DNA of 64,000 bases from Prevotella jejuni. Its GTDB lineage: Bacteria > Bacteroidota > Bacteroidia > Bacteroidales > Bacteroidaceae. The stretch is taken from positions 62,001-126,000 of the forward strand of contig NZ_FZNZ01000005.1 of NCBI RefSeq assembly GCF_900187995.1, read 5' to 3'. A program made the translations under genes and the position numbers. The notes below the pieces were generated by a model. It saw nothing but the letters and a program-made list of their open reading frames with translations, had not been told where the DNA came from and did not search any database. Below are positions 18,749 to 27,695 of the stretch, piece after piece. Position 1 is the stretch's first letter. Each line of letters starts with the position of its first letter.

Positions 18749-20059
18749 TTACTTCACAACAACCTTCTTGCCATTTACAATGTACAAGCCCTTTGCAAGA
18801 CCATTAAGGCTCTTTGATACCAAACGACCATCGAGGGTGTAGACATAACCATTTGCCTGCTTGTCCTGTACCTTAACGTTTGAAATGCCAGCAGCTACTG
18901 TTGCTGCGTCTGAAGCCTGTATCTGTTCCGCGCTCAATATATCAGTGATTGGGACGAACTTGAGGGCGTTGTTAGAGTCATTTACCTTCCACTTACCCAT
19001 GAGATGGTGCCATGCTATGTTACCCCAAGCGTTGAGGAAGTTGGTAGAATTCCTATCCTCGCTATCACCAATAGAGTAACATTCACTGCCCTGGTTGCTA
19101 TCGAAGATATGAAGAGTCTGTGGTTCGGTAGTTGCCATGAAAGCTCCTGTCATCTTACCGCCTCCACTCTTGCCGTTACGAACCCATTCACCAGCCTCGT
19201 TCTTCTTATACATATCGTTACCACCAGGCATCTCTGTTGCCAATTCAGCGTACTTAATATACTGACCAGCCTCGTTTACGAGAACTATCTCCTTTGTTGA
19301 TGCATCGAATGAGGTTACATGCCATACCTTAAATCTAAAGTCTGGGTCGTTTTCTATCAGTTGATCAGCAATCAAAGTATCCTTGTCTACAGAGAGGATC
19401 AGCTTATCACCTGTGAGGCCCTCCAAGTTTGTTGGGCCATTCTCAGGCTTGTTTGCTGCAGCTCTGTTGAACTGAATGAAGTAACGAGTACTGTTGTCAC
19501 CCTGCTGGAAAATATTAAAATTGAAATTCCAAGTAGGAATCTCTACCTCAGAAGCCTTGACAAAGTAAACCTTAGAACCGTTGTCACCATCAGCCCAAGG
19601 ACCAAACTCACTGCCTAAGCTCTGTCCTCCGAAGATGTTAACGTATAAGTTTCCACTTTCGCCCGCCTTCATCTTGATAGCACTGTATGCATTTGAAGGA
19701 TCGTCATCATGAGCTGTAATAGTGAAATCCTTGAAGTTTGAGCCTGGATCAGTACCTGCTGCAAGACGTTCACCTTCGTTTGTGTACATCGTCCACTCCT
19801 GCCCGTCAACAGTAACAGTGAATTTCCAAACATCATTCTCGCCCTTTGTACAAGTCCAAGTCTGCTTTTCCTTGTCACCTTCTGTAGCTGCCTTAGCTGT
19901 CAGCTTACCGCCGTCTTCATTCGCAGTGATGTAACCCACCTTGTTGTTACCTACTGCAATGTAATACTGTTGACCACTCTCAGGAGTAGCAACCCAGTCC
20001 TGTGCGAATGTTGACAACGCAACAAAGCACAAAGAAAGTAGTGTAAAGATTTTCTTCAT
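18749..20059 (-). CDS. Secreted protein of unknown function with lectin-like modules and C-terminal GLYIVNGKKVVVK tail
   Basis: 436 aa. A signal peptide (MKKIFTLLSLCFVALSTFAQ) is followed by a module opening DWVATPESGQQYYIAV, which parallels the N-terminus of the GH2 enzyme (AWDAKPQGGKTYVISVGK). A second copy-like region follows around residues 160-400 (TRYFIQFNR..KVWHVTSFDASTKEIVLVNEAGQYIK). No catalytic motif is recognisable. The last residues (YTLDGRLVSKSL..KGLYIVNGKKVVVK) match a conserved C-terminal tail of secreted Prevotella proteins. It is first in the minus-strand run leading to fucosidase, galactosidase and transporter, so it may be a glycan-binding accessory. Unknown function; the secreted location is well supported. 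Confidence 0.8.
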   Translation of the reverse strand: MKKIFTLLSLCFVALSTFAQDWVATPESGQQYYIAVGNNKVGYITANEDGGKLTAKAATEGDKEKQTWTCTKGENDVWKFTVTVDGQEWTMYTNEGERLAAGTDPGSNFKDFTITAHDDDPSNAYSAIKMKAGESGNLYVNIFGGQSLGSEFGPWADGDNGSKVYFVKASEVEIPTWNFNFNIFQQGDNSTRYFIQFNRAAANKPENGPTNLEGLTGDKLILSVDKDTLIADQLIENDPDFRFKVWHVTSFDASTKEIVLVNEAGQYIKYAELATEMPGGNDMYKKNEAGEWVRNGKSGGGKMTGAFMATTEPQTLHIFDSNQGSECYSIGDSEDRNSTNFLNAWGNIAWHHLMGKWKVNDSNNALKFVPITDILSAEQIQASDAATVAAGISNVKVQDKQANGYVYTLDGRLVSKSLNGLAKGLYIVNGKKVVVK

Positions 20060-20219
20060 AATTGTAATAAATAATTGGTTTTTGTATATTTTTAATTACT
20101 TTTAATGCCAACTTTTAGGCGTTCTAACCGTTTACTTTTTAGGTTTATGATTTGTTCTGTTATTAGGTTTTATGCTTTAGGCTTCATTAAAGGAGTCGTT
20201 TTCCTCTTAAAGTCGGTCA

Positions 20220-20227
20220 CAAATATA
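20220..20227 (-). promoter_or_regulatory. Possible -7 box upstream of the secreted-protein gene
   Basis: TATATTTG on the minus strand fits TAnnTTTG, about 160 bp before the ATG at 20059. No good TTTG -33 box is seen, so support is weak. Confidence 0.3.
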
Positions 20228-20351
20228 AACATATTCTTTTGAATATTCATTGTTGACTATACAATATTTAATATATTTAACACTTTCCTCTCCACCACTG
20301 ATGGGTGTTGGGTGAATCAGTGGAAAATCCGGCCTCACCCCAACAACAGCT

Positions 20352-20648
20352 GGCCCCTCCCCCAACCCCTCCCCCGTAGGGAGGGGAGTGAAATGTGAGG
20401 TTACCCCTACAAGACTGCCATTAAAGGACGTAACGAAGCCTACATCCTTTTTATAGAGGTATCTCGGTGATCACTCCCCTTCCCTTCGGGGGAGGGGAAG
20501 GGGGAGGGGCCAACTGGTAGTTAGTATGTGAGGTTACCCCTATTAGTCTGGTATTAGGAGGAGAAGGGCTGCTGAACATACGGAGGACATGTAGGGGTAT
20601 CTCGGTGATCACTCCCCTCTCCATTCGGAGAGGGGCTGGGGGTGAGGC
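20352..20648 (+). repeat. Family B: array of four hairpin/flank units
   Basis: The flanks alternate: GTGAGGTTACCCC, AGGTATCTCGGTGATCACTCCCC, GTGAGGTTACCCC, AGGGGTATCTCGGTGATCACTC. Each is joined to a C/G hairpin. GGGGGAGGGG with a neighbouring GGGGGAGGGG lies at about 20490-20513. The layout is the inverted-pair arrangement of enterobacterial BIMEs. Confidence 0.8.
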
Positions 20649-20654
20649 TTCTGT

Positions 20655-21530
20655 TGGCTGTGTGTTCTGTTCTTCTGTGTAAATCTGTGAGAAAAAAACG
20701 CTTGAGACTCGCAGTGGGGAGTTTTATCTCTCACAGAGCGCACAGAGTTCACGGAGGTTTTTGGCGCACATTTCGAGCCCACAGAAGACCTTCGGCATAC
20801 AGAGAACACAGAGCGTTTTAGCAAAAATTGGCTGTAAGGCTCTGTGATATCAGTTGACTTAATGTCTCTGTGAAACCCTGTGTGTTCTGTTCTTCTGTGA
20901 GTTTCTGTGAGAGAAAGATTGTTGGATACTCGCAGTGGGAAGTTTTATCTCTCACAGAGCGCACAGAGTTCACGGAGGTTTTTGGCGCACATTTCGAGCT
21001 CACAGAAGGCCTTCGGCATACAGAGGTCACAGAGGCCTTTCAACTAAGATTGGCTGTAACGTTCTGTGTTATCGGTTGACTTAATGTCTCTGTGAGATGC
21101 TGTGTGTTCTGTTCATCTGTGTTCTTCTGTGAGAAATAGAACGCACCCACTCTATGAGATGAGACGCATGTAACTTGCTGGGGAGTTTTTTCTCTCACAG
21201 AACTCACAGATTTAACAGAACATTTCAACCAACGTTTCGAGCCCACAGAACGCCTTCGGCATACAGAGGCCACAGAGGCCTTTCAACTAAGATTGGCTGT
21301 AACGTTCTGTGAAATCGGTTGACTTAATGTCTCTGTGAAACCCTGTGTGTTCTGTTCTTCTGTGTTATCTGTGAGAAATAGAACACCCCAACTCTATGAG
21401 ATGGCACACAAACAACTCGCTGGGGAGTTTTATCTCTCACAGAGCGCACAGAGTTCACTGAGCCTTTTGGCGCACATTTCGAGCTCACAGAACGCCTTCG
21501 GCATACAGAGAACACAGAGCGATTCTGCTG
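20655..21530 (+). repeat. Family A: four tandem elements
   Basis: Units of about 170 (5'-truncated), 225, 245 and 235 bp in one orientation, each with the ATCGGTTGACTTAATGTC and CCTTCGGCATACAGAG constants. Small frames on the minus strand (about 70-77 codons, beginning SVCRR) recur in every unit and are treated as non-genes. Confidence 0.85.
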
Positions 21531-21578
21531 AAGATTGGGTGAAAATTAGGAAAGAGGAGAATTTATAGAGTAATAAAA

Positions 21579-21797
21579 AATCATTACATTGTAGTGAAAG
21601 AAAAATCCTCTAAATAAGAATATAACGTACCTTGCGATTACTTTTATAACCTTCACAAAATCAGAACGTTACGAATAGTGTTTGAGAACATGCCCCTCTT
21701 GCTCGTAGAAGACGCCCTTCTTGTGGCAAGAAAGGTATGTTCTCGAACGCAGAAGGGCCTCTTCATGCTTCAAGCTCAGCCCGTTCTCGATTGTAGA
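21579..21797 (+). repeat. Family C element
   Basis: AATCATTACATTG flank, then ACCTTCACAAAATCAGAACG, then GAGAACATGCCCCTCTTG and CAAGAAAGGTATGTTCTCG as an inverted pair. Confidence 0.75.
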
Positions 21798-22069
21798 AGG
21801 GAGTGATTAGCAAAAAATCCTTACATTTCCTGCTCGCATAATTAGCGTTTCTGCTGACATTACCCCCTACTCCACCCCCCCCAGCTGTACCCACCCGTGT
21901 CCCCTGCTGTTCAGGCCTACGAGGCACTGCCTCGTAGCTCCCCGCCTCAGTTGGGGACGGGGAAGCACCACCATTGTTAGGTGATAGATGATGGATGTTA
22001 GGTGTTGATGAATAGCTAAGAAAGTGTCGGGGTGGGTCCACATCTCCATCAAGACATAAGCAGCCCAAT

Positions 22070-22126
22070 AGGGGTAGCCTCGGTGATCACTCCACTCTCC
22101 ATTCGGAGAGGGGCAGGGGGTGAGGC
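22070..22126 (+). repeat. Family B hairpin
   Basis: Hybrid flank TAGGGGTAGCCTCGGTGATC, which combines both flank types, followed by CTCTCC-ATTC-GGAGAG and a GGGTGAGG tail. Between 21800 and 22070 only anonymous C-rich sequence is seen. Confidence 0.7.
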
Positions 22127-22177
22127 TAAAGATGGGTGTTGCGTGATGGCTGTTAGGTGCTGATGATTAGCTAACGT

Positions 22178-22345
22178 TGGCTGTAAGGTTCTGTGAAATC
22201 GGTTGACTTAATGTCTCTGTGGAATGCTGTGTGTTCTGTTCTTCTGTGTTATCTGTGAGAAAAAGAATATTGGAAACGTGTGTGGGGAGGTTTTTCTCTC
22301 ACAGAACTCACAGATCTAACAGAACCTTTTGGCGCACTTTTCGAG
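22178..22345 (+). repeat. Family A element, 3'-truncated
   Basis: A complete left half and centre. The right half stops after GCGCACTTTTCGAGCC, where it is replaced by a G-rich family B fragment (about 22350-22415). Confidence 0.75.
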
Positions 22346-22454
22346 CCTATGAGGGGGAGGGGCCAACTGGGGAAGGGCGTGGCCCAGCTGCTATTAGTAT
22401 GTGAAGTTACCCCAACAAAACGGCTAATAAAAGGAGAGAAAACTTTGTTTATTG

Positions 22455-22486
22455 TTTGTAAGTATTATCAAAAAATAATAACTTTG
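22455..22486 (+). promoter_or_regulatory. Predicted promoter of the type II R-M operon
   Basis: TTTG (22455-22458), 20 nt, TAACTTTG (22479-22486) is a near-ideal Bacteroidota promoter. It gives a long leader of about 190 nt before the methylase ATG at 22687, with no recognised riboswitch. Confidence 0.7.
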
Positions 22487-22686
22487 CATCAAACAATAAT
22501 ATTCTCACGTAAGACGAAGCTATCAAAAGGATTAAAGATTGCCCGCTGATGACTTACACTTTTAAGCCTACACCAGACAGTGTTAGGTAAAGTCATGTGT
22601 TTTGTTCACGATAGCTAACAAGCAAAGCTATTCGAGATGGGCTGAGACTATCATTTAATCTTACCAATAGTAGATACATTAGTATA

Positions 22687-23745
22687 ATGGAGTGTTCCTT
22701 ATTCAAGAATGATTATCTGAATTATAAGTTCCCAGAACCACAGTACTTGGGCGCAAAATACATTCATAGGGCATGGATTGCACAATTCATCCCGACCGAC
22801 TCATGCGTTGCTCTTGACGCTTTTGGAGGCTCACAATCCATTGCTTATCTGCTAAAGCAAATGGGGAAGACTACCTATACTAACGATTTCTTGAATTTTA
22901 ACTATCAAATTGGTAAGGCACTGATAGAGAACTCTGGGAACGTACTTAACCAAGAAGACCTTGACATCCTATTCTCTCCTAATCAGAACCCGACGGAATA
23001 TAACCTGATAGAAAAGCTATACGCAAACCTCTTCTTCTACCCAGAAGAGGCGGCTTGGCTCGATAGCTTTAGAAGTAATGTGCCTCGTCTGCAAAACACA
23101 TTCAAGCAGTCACTGGCCCTGTCGGTCATGTGTAGGAGTATGACAAGGAAGGTTACGATGGGCCACTTTGCCCATACTCAAGCATTAACCTACGCTGAAG
23201 ACCCTGCAAGAGTGAAGAGAAACCGCAGCTTAATACGCCCTTTAAGGGACATCTTCCTTGATATTCTGCCACACTACAATGCTGCTGTTTTTGATAACCA
23301 AAAGGCCAACAAAAGCTTTCAAGAGAATATACTGGACCTCCTGCCGACATTGTCTGATGTCGACTTAGTCTACTTTGACCCACCTTACTGCAATAGTCAT
23401 GCGGATTACCAGTCCTTTTATCACCTCCTTGAGACCTTCGTCGAGTATTGGAAAGACAAACAATTCGTCAATGGCATCAAGCGTTATGAACCCAAGAGAT
23501 ATAGTGGCTTCGATAAAAACAGTGAGGCTATTAACAGCTTAAAACTGTTGTTTGAAAGGGCACAACATATCCCTACTTGGCTTGTTAGCTATAATGACCG
23601 AAGCTACCCAGACATAAATACGATGGTGAACATGATTGAACCGTATAGAAAAGTTAAGGTAGAACATAAGAGATATACCAATGGTAGAGGTGGGAAAGGT
23701 AGCGTTGCGGGGAGTAACGAGATTTTATTAATATGTAAAACATAA
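22687..23745 (+). CDS. D12-class (Dam-like) N6-adenine DNA methyltransferase
   Basis: 352-aa modification enzyme of a type II R-M system. Motifs are in alpha-class order: QYLGAK (20-24, motif X-like), AdoMet-binding VALDAFGGSQSIAYLLK (~41-57) and the catalytic YFDPPYCNSHADYQSFY with DPPY at 231-234. Length is typical for the class. The tail has a conserved-looking HKRYTNGRGGKGSVAGSNE segment. The putative nuclease gene starts 8 bp after the stop, so the pair is one operon driven by the promoter at 22455. Methylase-first order would let protection build before cutting. Solid family call; target sequence unknown. Confidence 0.9.
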   Translation: MECSLFKNDYLNYKFPEPQYLGAKYIHRAWIAQFIPTDSCVALDAFGGSQSIAYLLKQMGKTTYTNDFLNFNYQIGKALIENSGNVLNQEDLDILFSPNQNPTEYNLIEKLYANLFFYPEEAAWLDSFRSNVPRLQNTFKQSLALSVMCRSMTRKVTMGHFAHTQALTYAEDPARVKRNRSLIRPLRDIFLDILPHYNAAVFDNQKANKSFQENILDLLPTLSDVDLVYFDPPYCNSHADYQSFYHLLETFVEYWKDKQFVNGIKRYEPKRYSGFDKNSEAINSLKLLFERAQHIPTWLVSYNDRSYPDINTMVNMIEPYRKVKVEHKRYTNGRGGKGSVAGSNEILLICKT

Positions 23746-23753
23746 TAAATAAC

Positions 23754-24839
23754 ATGACAAACTATGAGAAATGGGACCACGAGTTCCGCACAAACAACCT
23801 GTTCGCCTTTAACAATAACGATAAAGCCTTGCTCTATCTCAAAGTGAGGGCGATATGCCGTAAAACACTGATAACGCAATTTCTTAAGGAAAACAACCTC
23901 ACGCTCAAATCGAAGAAAGTGAAGGAACAGTTCCCCGAACTATATGCCTTGTTAGAAAACAAGCCTAAGCTGATAAAACAACTTGACTGTTTTTTGCGAG
24001 ACAGGAATAATGAATGGTATAAAGAAATGGGCGTCGACGAGGATAAAGTGAGGACTGCTCTGCGCAAGATAAACGCTTATGAATGGGGTGGCGACCATAA
24101 TAACTCGCTCGACCAATACCTTGTTAGGAGATATGTCAAGGTTATCAGTGACTATGACACCCTTCAAAAGAAAGCGAAAGAGATACAGGCAAACGCATGG
24201 AACTTCGTTCAGACAAGTTGGTATAACAACTGGACATCCTACCTCATTGAGTCTATCTTTAAGAAACACAAGCGTGTCCTCTCGGCTATTGGGGAGATAA
24301 AAAGCGTGGACTTCTTTATCGATAACTATCCAATAGACCTAAAAGTGACTTATTTCCCGAATGAGTTTATGGAGAAGAAACTCAAAGAGAAGATAGGAAA
24401 TAAGGAGCTTGCTTGGCTTAAAAAAGAAGCGAGAAAAGTCAAAATAAGTCCCGACAAGAACCTATCTGACGCTGAACAGCTCACATTCCTTAAAGAAGAA
24501 CTTGAAAACCACGGCCATTCAAACATCATTGAGGTGCTTACGAAATATAAACAAGAGATTATTGACGAGGCATGCAAACACCCAGAAGAACTGATGAAAT
24601 GGCTCTACAAAAACCAAAGTGCTCGTTTGTTTGGTGCAGAGAACCGTCTGTTCCTTGTTCTTGTTGACACCAAGGACATGAAACAATCATGGAAGATGAA
24701 ACGAGCCTTCACACTCATTGAACCAACTGTGAACAACTATCTCAAATCTTTCAATGCTCACTCTTTGAAAGAAATCAAATATACCTTTAATCAAAAGAAC
24801 TATACAAGTCTATCGGATATCATCTTTATTATAAAATAG
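23754..24839 (+). CDS. Putative type II restriction endonuclease (PD-(D/E)XK-like)
   Basis: 361 aa, not recognised as a named family. Judged a restriction enzyme from context (8 bp behind a D12 methylase) and a candidate active site: VDFFID (185-190) followed by IDLK (194-197), the spacing of a D-x(n)-D-x-K nuclease core. The N-terminal 180 residues are rich in Lys, Trp and Tyr and may bind DNA. A second charged helical region lies about 215-290. No helicase or HNH motif is seen, and no signal peptide. A hairpin GCTTCT-GT-AGAAGC (24876-24889) downstream is too weak to call a terminator. It could instead be an unrelated partner. Confidence 0.6.
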   Translation: MTNYEKWDHEFRTNNLFAFNNNDKALLYLKVRAICRKTLITQFLKENNLTLKSKKVKEQFPELYALLENKPKLIKQLDCFLRDRNNEWYKEMGVDEDKVRTALRKINAYEWGGDHNNSLDQYLVRRYVKVISDYDTLQKKAKEIQANAWNFVQTSWYNNWTSYLIESIFKKHKRVLSAIGEIKSVDFFIDNYPIDLKVTYFPNEFMEKKLKEKIGNKELAWLKKEARKVKISPDKNLSDAEQLTFLKEELENHGHSNIIEVLTKYKQEIIDEACKHPEELMKWLYKNQSARLFGAENRLFLVLVDTKDMKQSWKMKRAFTLIEPTVNNYLKSFNAHSLKEIKYTFNQKNYTSLSDIIFIIK

Positions 24840-25067
24840 GTAACTGCTTTCTTATCCTCCGTGCAAGGACCAAGGCTTCTGTAGAAGCACTCCTTCTTCC
24901 TCCAAAACCTTTATCTATGACAAATGAGTTGGAGGTGGATTGCAAGTGATGCCTTTCCTCTCATCGCCTCTCTCCAAGCACGAGGAAGAAGCCCTCCCAT
25001 CCTCTCCACATCAAGACAACAGGCCGAATATGTAAACTATTTTCGTCCCTCTCTCACCCTGTCCATG

Positions 25068-25165
25068 CCCTTCAACGCTCAAGAGAACGCCCTTCAACGT
25101 TCGAGAACATGCCTTTCTTGGTGCAAGAACATGCCCTTCTTGATACAAGAAAGGCCTCTCCTCGT
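25068..25165 (+). repeat. Family C fragment
   Basis: Core words only: GAGAACGCCCTTCAACG, GAGAACATGCCTTTCTTG, GCAAGAACATGCCCTTCTTG. The usual 5' flank is missing. Positions 24890-25068 show nothing recognisable. Confidence 0.65.
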
Positions 25166-25344
25166 TTCGTATTCGTAACTATCTGAAATCATGTACGTTA
25201 TAGTCTCCCATCTTGCTAATATTTCTATCGAAAATAAAAGTCTATCTCATCACTCTTTGTAAATGTTTTACATGCGCATTGAGAATAACACATATCACCC
25301 CACGAAAGGCTCGCTCGCTGATTCTTGGCTTAGCTTCCTCACAC

Positions 25345-26475
25345 GTTGGGGAGTTTTATCTCTCACAGAGCGCACGTATGCTGAACTCGTGGGGTATATT
25401 TTTCTCTCACAGAACTAACAGAGCTAACAGAACCTTCTGGCGCACGTTTCGAACCCATAAGATAGTGGCCCCTCCCCCAACCCCTCCCCCGCAGGGAGGA
25501 GCGTGATATGTGAGGTTACCCCTATTGGGCTGCTAACACAGTTCTTGGGTATTTCTTTCTCTCACAGAACACACAGATTTAACAGAACTTTTCAACCAAC
25601 GTTTCGAGCCCACAGAACGCCTACGGCATACAGATATCACAGAGCGTTACTGCTAAAGCTGGGTGTTGGGTGATGAGTGTTAGGTGCTGATGATTAGCTA
25701 ACGTTGGCTGTAAGGTTCTGTGAAATCGGTTGACTTAATGTCTCTGTGAAACCCTGTGTGTTCTGTTCTTCTGTGTTATCTGTGAGAAATAGAACGCACC
25801 CTCGCTATGAGATTAGGCCTATGAGACTCGCCGGGGAGGTTTTTCTCTCACAGAACTCACAGATTTAACAGAACATTTTTGCGCACTGTTTCGATCCCAC
25901 AGAACGCCTCCGGCATACAGAATTAACAGAACGTTACTGCTAAAGAAGGGTGTTGGATGATGGGTGTTAGGTGCTGATGATTAGCTAACGTTGGCTGTAA
26001 GGTTCTGTGAAATCGGTTGACTTAATGTCTCTGTGGAACGCTGTGTGTTCTGTTCTTCTGTGTTATCTGTGAGAAAAAAACGTTTGAGACTCGCAGTGGG
26101 GAGTTTTATCTCTCACAGAGCGCACAGAGTTCACGGAGGTTTTTAGCGCACATTTCGAACCCACAAAAGGCCTTCGGCATACAGAGGTCACAGAGGCCTT
26201 TCAACTAACATTAGCTGTAACGCTCTGTGATATCGGTTGACTTAATGTCTCTGTGAGATGCTGTGTGCTCTGTTCTTCTGTGTAAATCTGTGAGAAATAG
26301 AACGCACCCTCCATGAGGAAAAGAACGTTTGAAAGTTATAGAGTATGTCTTTCTTTCATGCTGGGGAGGTTTTTCTCTCACAGAGCGCACAGATTTAACA
26401 GAACTTTTCAACCAACGTTTCGAGCCCACAGAAGGCCTCCGGCATACAGATATCACAGAGCGTTACTGCTAATGA
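25345..26475 (+). repeat. Family A: about five elements, some truncated
   Basis: Right-half fragments at 25345-25460 and 25555-25655, then full units at about 25705-25940, 25995-26205 and 26212-26470. All share orientation. G/T-rich GGGTGTTAGGTGCTGATG words separate them. Confidence 0.8.
25468..25524 (+). repeat. Family B hairpin inserted within family A array
   Basis: CCCCTCCCCC twice, a GCAGGGAGGAGCG arm and the flank ATGTGAGGTTACCCCTATTG. It is bordered on both sides by family A right-half pieces. Confidence 0.75.
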
Positions 26476-26518
26476 AGATACCAATAAGAAGGTAAAAAGC
26501 AGCCTACATCCAGCCTAT

Positions 26519-26575
26519 AGGGGTATCTCGGTGATCACTCCCCTTCCCTTCGGGGGAGGGGTCGGGGGAGGGGCC
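26519..26575 (+). repeat. Family B hairpin with G-rich run
   Basis: AGGGGTATCTCGGTGATCAC flank, CCCCTTCCC/GGGGGAGGGG hairpin, then a second GGGGGAGGGG two bases on. Confidence 0.8.
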
Positions 26576-26625
26576 GCTATCTTTCTGACCCTGCTCCCTT
26601 CCCCAGCCTGCCCCTTTTCCCCCAC

Positions 26626-26662
26626 AAAAAAAGGGGACAAGCATTATTGCTTATCCCCTTTT
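26626..26662 (-). terminator. Intrinsic terminator of the ATP synthase operon
   Basis: On the minus strand GGGGATAAGCA and TGCTTGTCCCC form a strong stem followed by seven T. It lies 44 bp beyond the atpG stop. The A-tract on the other side makes it potentially bidirectional. Confidence 0.85.
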
Positions 26663-26705
26663 GTGGTTAGACTCAGTCCGTGCACGGTGTGCGACGACCG
26701 AGTGA

Positions 26706-27683
26706 TTAGTTGTTTACCGAACCTCCCATGATATCGAGCAACTCAGACGTGATGGCTGCTTGACGCGACTTGTTATACTGCAAGTTGAGTGAGCGAAGCA
26801 GGTCGTCGGCGTTATCCGTGGCGGTCTGCATGGCAACCATTCGTGCTGCATGCTCTGAGGCATTACTGTCTAAGAGGGCAGTGTAGACCATGAGATGTAG
26901 TAGTTTCGGTACGAGTGATGTCAAGACAGTATGCAAGTCGGGCTCAATGATGAAGTCATCATTCAGAGGAGTGACAGTCTCACTATTAGACTTCTGTGTT
27001 TCAGTCTGTCCCTTCTTCTTAAGATAGTCCTGCGCTGCTTTCGTCGAGATGTTCGAAGAGAGGTCGCGCACAGTATCCTCATTAAGTTCCTCTTCAAGGT
27101 CGATAGGTAGGAAATTCTTACGTTGTAAGACCTGGCTACCAGCACTTTTGAAGTGATGGTAGATGATTTCCACCTTATCGAACTCACCTTTAAGCCATTT
27201 CTGTCCTAACTCTTTAGCGATATTACGGCACTCCTCAGAGTTAGGTTTATCAGCGAGTTGCGGATAGGGATAGACACATTCATATCCACGCTTCTTCGCT
27301 GCCTCGAACACTTTTCGGCCTACGGGGTAGATGACAATATCCTTGTCTGTCAGCCCTTTAGCATGATACTCGTCGATAGTCTGCTGCAGGAGCTTGATGA
27401 CATAGGCATTGAATCCCCCACAGAGCGAGCTGTTAGAGGAGAAAACGAGCAAGGCAACACGCTTGACAGGTCGCTCTTCATCGAACGGAGTGTCCGTATC
27501 GGGTGTAGAGACAAGGAACGTCTTTAGAATGTGTTCGAGCATCGCCTCGTAGGGAAGCATACTCTCGATAGCATTCTGTGCATGGTGCAGCTTACTCGAG
27601 GCCACCATCTTCATGGCACTTGTAATCTTACGCGTGCTCTGAACACTGGCTATACGAGTCTTGATTTCCTTTAAGGATGCCAT
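26706..27683 (-). CDS. atpG: ATP synthase F1 subunit gamma
   Basis: 325-aa central-stalk subunit that rotates inside the alpha3beta3 hexamer. The N-terminus MASLKEIKTRIASVQSTRKITSAMKMVASSKL is the family signature and the C-terminal helix (ARMVAMQTATDNADDLLRSLN, then EL.DI..G) is intact. It is longer than the ~287-aa enterobacterial protein. The extra length is largely a polar insert around residues 205-240 (KKKGQTETQKSNSETVTP), seen before the final helix. Last gene of the operon, 12 bp after atpA and just before the terminator at 26626. Confidence 0.97.
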   Translation of the reverse strand: MASLKEIKTRIASVQSTRKITSAMKMVASSKLHHAQNAIESMLPYEAMLEHILKTFLVSTPDTDTPFDEERPVKRVALLVFSSNSSLCGGFNAYVIKLLQQTIDEYHAKGLTDKDIVIYPVGRKVFEAAKKRGYECVYPYPQLADKPNSEECRNIAKELGQKWLKGEFDKVEIIYHHFKSAGSQVLQRKNFLPIDLEEELNEDTVRDLSSNISTKAAQDYLKKKGQTETQKSNSETVTPLNDDFIIEPDLHTVLTSLVPKLLHLMVYTALLDSNASEHAARMVAMQTATDNADDLLRSLNLQYNKSRQAAITSELLDIMGGSVNN

Positions 27684-27695
27684 TCTTTATAGTCT

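Noticed and set aside
24876..24889. Possible terminator after the putative restriction endonuclease gene
   Set aside because: The 6-bp stem with a 2-nt loop is implausible and the following bases are only C/T-rich.
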